Source: Microbacteriaceae bacterium
Lineage (GTDB): Bacteria; Actinomycetota; Actinomycetes; Actinomycetales; Microbacteriaceae
DNA: 5,292 bases
Assembly (NCBI GenBank): GCA_022701925.1
Contig: JAKONM010000056.1
Coordinates: 1-5,292 of the forward strand
Direction: 5' to 3'
Every line of letters starts with the position of its first letter. The first letter of the stretch is position 1. Under the pieces are notes generated by a model that worked only from the letters and a program-made list of their open reading frames with translations, was not told where the DNA came from and did no database searches. Positions 1 to 5,292 of the stretch are shown piece by piece. Position numbers and translations under genes: made by a program.

Positions 1-105
1 TCACCAGTCACCAGTCACCAGTCACCAGTCACCAGTCACCAGTCACCAGTCACCAGTCACCAGTCACCAGTCACCAGTCACCAGTCACCAGTCACCAGTC
101 ACCAG
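1..105. repeat. Tandem array of 15 perfect 7-bp units (TCACCAG)
   Basis: The first 105 bases are exactly 15 head-to-tail copies of TCACCAG with no mismatch; the next bases (GACGATGG) break the pattern. The array begins at the first base of the window, so its true length is unknown. Because 7 is not a multiple of 3, every frame cycles through all three phases: on the minus strand (unit CTGGTGA) each frame meets a TGA every 21 bases, while on the plus strand all three frames are open and read permutations of Ser-Pro-Val-Thr-Ser-His-Gln. No start or ribosome-binding site is visible, so I treat it as a non-coding minisatellite downstream of tyrS. Perfect identity suggests recent expansion or slippage, and copy number may vary between strains (inference). 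Confidence 0.97.
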
Positions 106-127
106 GACGATGGTCGGACGGGGAACC

Positions 128-149
128 GCTCCCGGGAGCCGTCGCGACG
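128..149. other. Two adjacent short perfect palindromes downstream of tyrS
   Basis: GCTCCCGGGAGC (128-139) and CGTCGCGACG (140-149) are perfect inverted repeats lying back to back. They sit between the 7-mer array and the candidate terminator at 162-179. Together with that hairpin, about half of the 81-base stretch 106-186 lies in perfect palindromes. I see no supported gene in 106-186. The block could be part of a dispersed intergenic element or a multi-hairpin transcript end, but short GC-only palindromes also arise by chance in DNA this GC-rich. Confidence 0.35.
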
Positions 150-161
150 TCGCCGAGGAAG

Positions 162-179
162 GGCGACCTGCAGGTCGCC
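162..179 (-). terminator. Candidate tyrS terminator hairpin without U-tract
   Basis: GGCGACCTGCAGGTCGCC is a perfect 18-bp palindrome beginning 8 bases after the tyrS stop codon. As RNA it would fold into a 7-bp stem (GGCGACC/GGTCGCC) with a TGCA loop. On the tyrS strand it is followed by CTTCCTCGG rather than a run of T, so it is not a classical intrinsic terminator. GC-rich hairpins lacking a U-tract are frequently proposed as transcript ends in actinobacteria. Position and perfect symmetry support the call; termination itself is inferred. Confidence 0.45.
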
Positions 180-186
180 GACGGCC

Positions 187-1485
187 TCAGCCCCTGACGG
201 CCGCCGCCAGGGTGCGCTTGCCGCGCCGCAGCACGGCGAGCCGGCCGTGCAGCAGGTCGCCGTCCTCGAGCACCGCGTCGGAGTCCTCGATGCGCCGGTT
301 GTTCACCGACACCCCGCCCTGGGCTATCGCGCGCCGCGCCTCCCCCGCCGACTTCACCAGCGTGCGCGACAGGAGCAGATCGATGCGGTCCCCGGGCTCC
401 GCCTCGACGGTGGGCAGCCCCTGCACCGCCGCGGCGAGGGTCTCCGGGTCGATCGCCCGCAGGTCGCCGCCGCCGAACAGCGCGGCGCTCGCGTCCCGGG
501 CGGCGTCCGCGGCCGCGTCGCCGTGCACGATCGCGGTCACCTCCCACGCCAGCACGCGCTGCGCCTCCCTGGCACCGGGGCGTTCCGCCGTCGCCCGCGC
601 CAGCTCCTCCACCCGCGCCCGGTCGAGGAAGGTGTACTTGCGCAGCCGGTCGTCGACGTCGGCGTCGGCCGTGTTCAGCCAGAACTGGAAGAACGCGTAC
701 GGCGTGGTGAGCCCCGGGTCCAGCCAGACGGCGTTGCCCTCGCTCTTGCCGAACTTGGTGCCGTCGCTGTTCAGGATCAGCGGGGTCCCGATCGCGTGGG
801 CGACCGCGCCCTCGGCCTTGTGGATCAGGTCGATGCCGCTCGTCAGGTTGCCCCACTGGTCGCTGCCGCCCGTCTGCAGCCGGCAGCCCTCCGCGCGGTA
901 CAGCTGGAGGAAGTCGTAGCCCTGCAGGATCTGGTAGCTGAACTCCGTGTAGTTGATGCCCGCCTCGGAGTTCAGCCGCGCGGAGACGGCGTCCTTCTTC
1001 AGCATCGTGCCGACCCGGTAGTGCTTCCCGACGTCGCGCAGGAAGTCGATGGCGGTCAGCCCCTCGGTCCAGTCGAGGTTGTTCACCACCCGGGCACCGC
1101 GCTCCCCCTCCACGTCGAGGTAGCGCCCCACCTGCTGCCGGATCAGCTCGACCCGCTCGGCCACCTGCTGCTTCGACTGCAGCACGCGCTCGGCGGTCGG
1201 CCGGGGGTCGCCGATCAGACCGGTCGAGCCGCCGACCAGGGTCAGCGGACGGTGCCCGGCCAGCTGGAGCCGACGCAGCAGCAGCAGCTGCAGCAGGTTG
1301 CCCAGGTGCAGGCTGGGAGCCGTGGGGTCGAAGCCGCAGTAGCAGGTGATCGGCTCGCCCTCGAGCACGGCCCGCAGCGCGTCCTCGTCCGTGGACAGCT
1401 GCACCAGGCCGCGCCACTGCAGCTCGTCCCACACGGACCCGATCGACGCGTCGTTGTGCTGACGGGAGAGCACGGACTGCGGCAC
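187..1485 (-). CDS. tyrS: Tyrosyl-tRNA synthetase (TyrRS), class I
   Basis: Cytosolic enzyme that activates tyrosine with ATP and attaches it to tRNA-Tyr. The 432-residue reading has the whole bacterial TyrRS layout. The HIGH-type signature is PSLHLGN (57-63). The tyrosine-site motif GGSDQWGN is at 206-213. The KMSKS-type loop is TKFGKS (243-248). A C-terminal S4 RNA-binding domain spans about 366-425 (LLSRTLVKSAGEARRAI and GGVSVNNRRI). The stop is TGA at 189-187. The chosen start is GTG at 1485, but no Shine-Dalgarno sequence lies at normal distance; a GAGGGG at 1509-1504 is 18 bases away. The core similar to other TyrRS begins near DELQWRGL (20-27), so the in-frame GTG at 1434 (SerVal-Trp-Asp-Glu) is an alternative that would remove 17 residues. 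The gene is divergent from the SatD-like gene and probably ends at the hairpin at 162-179. Function is near certain; the exact start is not. Confidence 0.97.
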   Translation of the reverse strand: MPQSVLSRQHNDASIGSVWDELQWRGLVQLSTDEDALRAVLEGEPITCYCGFDPTAPSLHLGNLLQLLLLRRLQLAGHRPLTLVGGSTGLIGDPRPTAERVLQSKQQVAERVELIRQQVGRYLDVEGERGARVVNNLDWTEGLTAIDFLRDVGKHYRVGTMLKKDAVSARLNSEAGINYTEFSYQILQGYDFLQLYRAEGCRLQTGGSDQWGNLTSGIDLIHKAEGAVAHAIGTPLILNSDGTKFGKSEGNAVWLDPGLTTPYAFFQFWLNTADADVDDRLRKYTFLDRARVEELARATAERPGAREAQRVLAWEVTAIVHGDAAADAARDASAALFGGGDLRAIDPETLAAAVQGLPTVEAEPGDRIDLLLSRTLVKSAGEARRAIAQGGVSVNNRRIEDSDAVLEDGDLLHGRLAVLRRGKRTLAAAVRG

Positions 1486-1570
1486 GGTTCGACGGTACCA
1501 GCGCCCCTCACGGCATACGGGTGAAGGCTGTGGGCTTGATCAAGCCCGATCAATGCTGCAGACTTGTAGG
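1486..1570. promoter_or_regulatory. Divergent control region between tyrS and the SatD-like gene
   Basis: Both genes must start transcription in or near these 85 bases. On the plus strand TTGATC (1536-1541) and CAGACT (1559-1564) are spaced 17 bases; that is a reasonable -35 with a weak -10, and would place the transcript start close to the ATG at 1571, giving a leaderless message. On the minus strand TTGATC occurs twice (1553-1548 and 1543-1538), with a weak -10-like CGTATG about 18 bases beyond the second. Both sets of -35-like hexamers overlap the palindrome at 1532-1547, so one bound protein could affect both directions. The promoter assignments are inference. Confidence 0.45.
1532..1547. 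promoter_or_regulatory. Perfect 16-bp palindrome, candidate operator
   Basis: GGGCTTGATCAAGCCC is perfectly self-complementary, centred between 1539 and 1540. A further half-site GATCAA lies at 1548-1553, so GATCAA occurs twice 10 bases apart, which is one helical turn. Size, symmetry and position between divergent genes fit an operator for a dimeric helix-turn-helix protein. The adjacent SatD-like protein carries such a domain and is the obvious candidate for autoregulation, but nothing in the sequence proves it. As RNA the element could also form a short hairpin in a leader transcript. Confidence 0.5.
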
Positions 1571-2179
1571 ATGTTCGTGCTGACGGTCGACCAGGTCGGG
1601 AGCCGCTCCGACGTCGACCGCGTCGCGCCGCTGCTCGAGGAGGGGTCCCTCCTGCGCCGCGGAGCCCTGCTCGGCCCCGACCGCACCGCCGGGGACGAGT
1701 TCCAGCTGGTGCACGGCGACGCGGGCAGGGCGTTGACCACCGCGCTGGCGCTGACGCGGGACGGCCGCTGGAGCGTCGGCCTGGGCGTCGGCGACGTGCG
1801 CGTCCCGCTGCCCCGCACGACGCGGGAGGCGACCGGCGACGCGTTCACGGCGGCGCGCACGGCCGTCGACGCGGCGAAGCGCACGCCGTTCCGGCTGGTG
1901 GTCGCCGCGGTCGACGCCCCGGTCGCCGCCGGGGACGTCACCGCCCTGCTGCACCTGCTGCTGGAGGTGCGCCTGCGCCGCTCCCCCGAGGGCTGGGCGG
2001 TCGCCGACCTGCTGGCCGAGGGGCTGTCGCAGACCGAGGTCGCGGAACGTCAGGGGGTGACGCCGCAGGCGATCAGCCAGCGGGCGCGCACCGCGGGGCT
2101 GCGCACCGAGGACGCGGCCCTGCCCGCGCTGGTGCGCCGGCTCGAGGCGCTGGACCGGGAGGTCGGCGGCTCCCGCTAG
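1571..2179 (+). CDS. SatD-like protein: cyclase-like N-terminal fold plus C-terminal HTH
   Basis: A 202-residue soluble protein resembling the SatD family (named after satD of the Streptococcus mutans sat operon); its biochemical role is not established. The N-terminal half has VDQVGS (6-11), RTAGDEFQLV (38-47), WSVGLGVGDV (67-76) and ATGDAFTAAR (87-96), the same order as motifs in class III nucleotide cyclases. The C-terminal part holds a helix-turn-helix at about 150-175 (EGLSQTEVAERQGVTPQAISQRARTAG), like sigma region 4 or LuxR-type domains, followed by a Leu/Arg-rich helix to the end. I chose ATG 1571 because the family-like MFVLTVDQ begins there. ATG 1553 is in frame and would add six residues (MLQTCR), but it has no ribosome-binding site and would leave only five bases between it and the palindrome. 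No spaced Shine-Dalgarno precedes 1571 either, so translation may be leaderless. It is probably cotranscribed with the membrane gene 33 bases downstream. Base composition matches its neighbours. Confidence 0.88.
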   Translation: MFVLTVDQVGSRSDVDRVAPLLEEGSLLRRGALLGPDRTAGDEFQLVHGDAGRALTTALALTRDGRWSVGLGVGDVRVPLPRTTREATGDAFTAARTAVDAAKRTPFRLVVAAVDAPVAAGDVTALLHLLLEVRLRRSPEGWAVADLLAEGLSQTEVAERQGVTPQAISQRARTAGLRTEDAALPALVRRLEALDREVGGSR

Positions 2180-2201
2180 CGTCCCGCACGTGCGCACCGC
2201 T

Positions 2202-2208
2202 GGAGAGG
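2202..2208 (+). promoter_or_regulatory. Ribosome-binding site of the membrane-protein gene
   Basis: GGAGAGG ends four bases before the ATG at 2213 and complements the 3' end of 16S rRNA well. It is the clearest Shine-Dalgarno sequence in the window and fixes the start of the downstream gene. The rest of the 33-base spacer carries a 10-bp palindrome (CGCACGTGCG, 2185-2194) and nothing that looks like a promoter. Confidence 0.75.
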
Positions 2209-2212
2209 CCCG

Positions 2213-2785
2213 ATGATCGACGTGCCCGGCGACCCGACCGCGTGGGTGGTGCTGGCCGGGGTCGCGTGGCTGCTGCTGACGCTGGTCCCCGTCGCTGCCG
2301 CGGTCGCGGCCGTGCTCGCGTGGCGGCGCCCCCACCGGGTGCTCACCCTGGTCGCGGGCGCGCTGCTGGCGGTCTCGCTGCTGGCCGCGCTGGTGGCGCC
2401 CGCGCCGGCTCCGGCCCTCGTGGAGGCGGTGGTCGCGATCGCCGCGCTCACGATCGCCGTCGCGGGCGGCAGCCCCGCCGTGCGCTTCCTGCTGGACCGG
2501 ACGACCTTCGACGAGCACGCCGGTGCGCACGGCGGCATCGTGGTCGGCGAGCGCGAGCTGCTGCGCGGCGGCGAGGTGATCGGCCTGCTCGAACGGCTGG
2601 CGGTCGCCGCGGCGATCATCGCCGGCTATCCGGAGGCGCTGGCCGTGGTCATCGCGATCAAGGGCGTCGGCCGCTTCACCGAGCTGGAGACCGGCGAGGT
2701 GCGCGAGCGCTTCATCGTGGGGACGCTGGGCAGCTGGATCTGGGCGGCGGCCGCCGCCGGCGTCGTCCTGCTGCTGCGCGTCTGA
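2213..2785 (+). CDS. Multi-pass membrane protein paired with the SatD-like gene
   Basis: A 190-residue integral membrane protein of unknown function. Hydrophobic segments lie at about 11-36, 43-62, 68-84, 129-148 and 170-188, giving four or five membrane spans. A polar stretch at about 91-122 (FLLDRTTFDEHAGAHGG, then ERELLRGG) separates the first three from the rest. The C-terminal half carries what looks like the conserved core: GGEVIGLLERL (119-129), GYPEALAVVIAIKGVGRF (138-155) and ERFIVGTLGSWIWA (165-178). I recall a similar pattern (IG-LER, K-x-x-x-RF, then IGTL-S) in membrane proteins of the DUF3307 group that neighbour SatD genes, but I cannot confirm the match here. No signal peptide distinct from the first span is seen. 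The start is set by GGAGAGG at 2202-2208. It lies 33 bases after the SatD-like stop on the same strand, so it is probably the second gene of a two-gene operon. It ends 7 bases from the convergent mpg stop. Confidence 0.9.
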   Translation: MIDVPGDPTAWVVLAGVAWLLLTLVPVAAAVAAVLAWRRPHRVLTLVAGALLAVSLLAALVAPAPAPALVEAVVAIAALTIAVAGGSPAVRFLLDRTTFDEHAGAHGGIVVGERELLRGGEVIGLLERLAVAAAIIAGYPEALAVVIAIKGVGRFTELETGEVRERFIVGTLGSWIWAAAAAGVVLLLRV

Positions 2786-2792
2786 CGCCGCC

Positions 2793-3404
2793 TCACCGCC
2801 CTGCGCGCGGCCTGCCCGGCCGGTAGGCCGAGACCGTGGGATCCCCTCCCGCCCAGAAGCGCCACGGGAAGCGGTCGCCGTCCCCCCCGTCGCCGGAGAC
2901 CCCGACGCGAGGACCGCTGCGGACGTCGTCGGTGGGCCCCGGGGCCGCCTCGAGCCGCCACGCGGGGTCCGTCAGCAGGTCGACGCCGTCGTCCGTCAGC
3001 GCGATGCCGAGCGCGACGGCCAGCCGGGCGGGGCCGCGGGCGAGATCGCGGTCGGACGCGCCGCCGCGCCGCTCGCGGGCGAGCCCGATGCCCTCCACGA
3101 TCCGGCCGGCCCGCAGCAGCACGGCGGAGGCGGTGCCCTCGGGCGAGCAGACGACGTTCGCGCACGTGTGCATGCCGTAGGTGAAGTAGGCGTACAGGTG
3201 CCCGGGCGGTCCGAACATCGAGCGGGTGCGCGGGCGCTCGCCCCGGAACGCGTGCGAGCCCGGGTCGACCGAGCCCAGGTACGCCTCCACCTCGGTGAGC
3301 CGCACCGACACCGCGCCCTCGGCGCCGGTCCTGGTCAGCACCGCGCCGAGCAGCGCCGGAGCGACCTCGAGGGCCGGGCGGACCAGCAGGTCCCGGTCGA
3401 TCAG
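2793..3404 (-). CDS. mpg: DNA-3-methyladenine glycosylase, AAG/MPG type
   Basis: Base-excision repair enzyme that flips out and cleaves alkylated purines such as 3-methyladenine. Read from CTG 3404 it has 203 residues, normal for bacterial members. TEVEAYLG (37-44) matches the human AAG segment with its catalytic glutamate, here E40, and the intercalating-loop tyrosine region, Y42. SHAFRG (50-55) and MFGPPGHLYAYFTYGMH (63-79) are the family core. Near the end, PRVGVS (165-170) and FPWRFWAGGDPTVS (179-192) are the usual closing motifs. The start is the odd point. The family-like N-terminus begins at LIDRDLL, but no ATG, GTG or TTG lies there; the nearest upstream is GTG 3506. The 34 extra codons from 3506 are Arg-rich with only about half G/C at third positions and run through the small membrane gene, so I reject them. 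I use CTG 3404, which overlaps the upstream TGA as CTGA. It is the last gene of the argG-argH-small gene-mpg run. Identity is certain; the start is provisional. Confidence 0.93.
   Translation of the reverse strand: MIDRDLLVRPALEVAPALLGAVLTRTGAEGAVSVRLTEVEAYLGSVDPGSHAFRGERPRTRSMFGPPGHLYAYFTYGMHTCANVVCSPEGTASAVLLRAGRIVEGIGLARERRGGASDRDLARGPARLAVALGIALTDDGVDLLTDPAWRLEAAPGPTDDVRSGPRVGVSGDGGDGDRFPWRFWAGGDPTVSAYRPGRPRAGR
2808..2830 (+). terminator. Candidate terminator hairpin inside the 3' end of mpg
   Basis: On the plus strand, 2808-2816 (CGGCCTGCC) pairs with 2822-2830 (GGTAGGCCG) around a five-base loop, giving a 9-bp stem with a single G-U pair. It starts 22 bases after the membrane-protein stop, where a transcript end would be expected because the convergent genes leave only 7 free bases. 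On the opposite strand the G-U pair becomes a C/A mismatch, so the hairpin favours plus-strand RNA. No T-run follows. The stem is plausible, the function is inferred, and it lies in mpg coding sequence. Confidence 0.3.
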
Positions 3405-3567
3405 CGCGAGCCCGGGGCGGTGAAGAGCGTGCCGCTGACGATCGTGATCACGAGTGCGCCGACGACGATCAGGACCGCGACGACGACGATGGCCCGGGTC
3501 GCCCACGCAGGCGAGGCGGAGCGGGTGCGCTTCGGCACCGCCGGCGGCAGGAAGCGGGGACGGCGGC

Positions 3568-3571
<4 letters not shown>
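3401..3571 (-). CDS. Small single-pass membrane protein between argH and mpg
   Basis: A 56-residue protein starting at GTG 3571, whose GTGA overlaps the argH stop codon, so translation is probably coupled to argH. Residues 1-26 are proline- and arginine/lysine-rich (SRRPRFLPP and PKRTR). They are followed by one strongly hydrophobic helix at about 27-48 (AIVVVAVLIVVGALVITIVSGT) and a short tail ending APGSR. By the positive-inside rule the N-terminus would face the cytoplasm. There is no cleavage motif, so a membrane anchor is more likely than a secreted peptide. Third codon positions are about 95% G/C (only CGT, CCT and GCA end in A or T), strong support for a real gene in this frame over the competing mpg extension. 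I recognise no family. It overlaps the proposed mpg start by four bases. Confidence 0.8.
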
Positions 3572-5006
<1,435 letters not shown>

Positions 5007-5007
<1 letters not shown>

Positions 5008-5292
5008 TACTGCTGCGCCAGGTCGCGACGCGCCGAGATCTTGCTCGGCAGGGACCAGATCTCGATGAAGCCCTTGGACAGCGACTGGTCGAACGTGTCG
5101 CCCGTGTCGTAGGTCGCGAGGTCGAAGTCGTACAGGCTCTGGTCGCTCCGCTGGCCGGTCACGACCGCGCGGCCGCCCTGCAGCTTGAGGCGGATCTCGC
5201 CCGAGACGTACTTCTGCGTGTCGTCGATGAAGACGTCGAGCGAGCGCTTGAGACCCGAGAACCAGAGGCCGTCGTAGACGAGGTTCGACCAC
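5007..5292 (-). CDS. argG: Argininosuccinate synthase, C-terminal part (runs off window)
   Basis: The last 94 codons plus TAG stop of argG; the rest lies beyond the right edge, and one extra base remains at the edge. ArgG joins citrulline and aspartate using ATP to make argininosuccinate, the substrate of ArgH. The visible part has the conserved C-terminal features: FSGLKRSLDVFIDDTQKYVSG near the start, IRLKLQGGRAVVTGQRS in the middle, then SLYDFDLATYDTGDTFDQS and KGFIEIWSLPSKI. It ends RRDLAQQ. The stop shares one base with the argH GTG, so the two are one operon and very likely coupled. Any arginine-responsive promoter lies outside the window. Partial only because the window ends. Confidence 0.96.

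Noticed and set aside
1..105. CRISPR array
   Set aside because: Units are 7 bp and directly contiguous with no spacers, so it is a simple tandem repeat.
105..197. Possible plus-strand gene tail reading GRWSDGEPLPGAVATSPRKG... and stopping at 197
   Set aside because: It has GC-rich third positions, but it comes straight out of the heptamer array, has no start in view and overlaps the tyrS stop. It cannot be supported without sequence to the left.
110..919. Long plus-strand open frame opposite tyrS, continuous with the array
   Set aside because: Antisense to an unmistakable TyrRS; the translation is Ser/Arg/Ala-rich without domains, as expected for a shadow frame in GC-rich DNA.
247..1524. 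425-codon plus-strand open frame antisense to tyrS
   Set aside because: Third-position bias of tyrS creates open frames on the other strand; the product is low-complexity with no recognisable motif.
1567..1572. TAGGAT as a -10 element of the SatD-like gene
   Set aside because: It overlaps the ATG at 1571 and would require starting at the GTG at 1577; no -35 lies at the right spacing. TTGATC/CAGACT with start near 1571 fits better, though weakly.
2626..3165. 179-codon minus-strand open frame across the mpg and membrane-gene ends
   Set aside because: Overlaps two well-supported genes in other frames; Arg-rich, low complexity, no ribosome-binding site.
5008..5292. Upstream extension of the argH frame to the right edge
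   Set aside because: The same bases encode the conserved ArgG C-terminus in another frame; the extension is Arg/Pro-rich and unlike any ArgH N-terminus.

Overview
The window looks like chromosomal DNA from a high-GC actinomycete (phylum Actinomycetota). The evidence is strong G/C bias at third codon positions, GTG starts, 1-4 bp stop/start overlaps, genes that mostly lack a clear Shine-Dalgarno sequence, and ArgG, ArgH, TyrRS and AAG-type glycosylase sequences of actinobacterial character. No genus can be named from the sequence alone.

Layout, left to right. Positions 1-105 are a perfect tandem array of 15 copies of the 7-mer TCACCAG that runs off the left edge. Positions 106-186 are a non-coding stretch with three perfect palindromes; the one nearest tyrS is a candidate terminator. 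Positions 187-1485 (minus) are tyrS. A short divergent control region (1486-1570) carries a perfect 16-bp palindrome. Positions 1571-2785 (plus) hold a two-gene unit: a SatD-like protein with a C-terminal helix-turn-helix, and a multi-pass membrane protein. Then, all on the minus strand and reading from the right edge leftwards, come the 3' end of argG (5292-5007), argH (5007-3568), a 56-residue single-pass membrane protein (3571-3401) and an AAG-type DNA-3-methyladenine glycosylase, mpg (about 3404-2793). These four overlap one another by 1-4 bases and look like one translationally coupled transcript.

How the genes work together. ArgG and ArgH perform the last two steps of arginine synthesis (citrulline to argininosuccinate to arginine). 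Mpg removes alkylated purines, and TyrRS charges tRNA-Tyr. mpg next to tyrS downstream of the arg genes is a familiar actinobacterial arrangement (in Mycobacterium tuberculosis mpg and tyrS are the neighbours Rv1688-Rv1689). Here the oppositely oriented SatD/membrane pair separates mpg from tyrS.

The points most worth a second look are: (1) the SatD-like protein, whose N-terminal 100 residues follow the motif order of class III nucleotide cyclases while several catalytic positions are changed, and which is fused to a DNA-binding helix-turn-helix and paired with a membrane protein; (2) mpg, which has no ordinary start codon where the family's N-terminus begins, only a CTG in a CTGA overlap with the small membrane gene, with a slippery-type heptamer just upstream; and (3) the 7-mer array at the left edge. 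I see no CRISPR array, insertion sequence, tRNA or rRNA.
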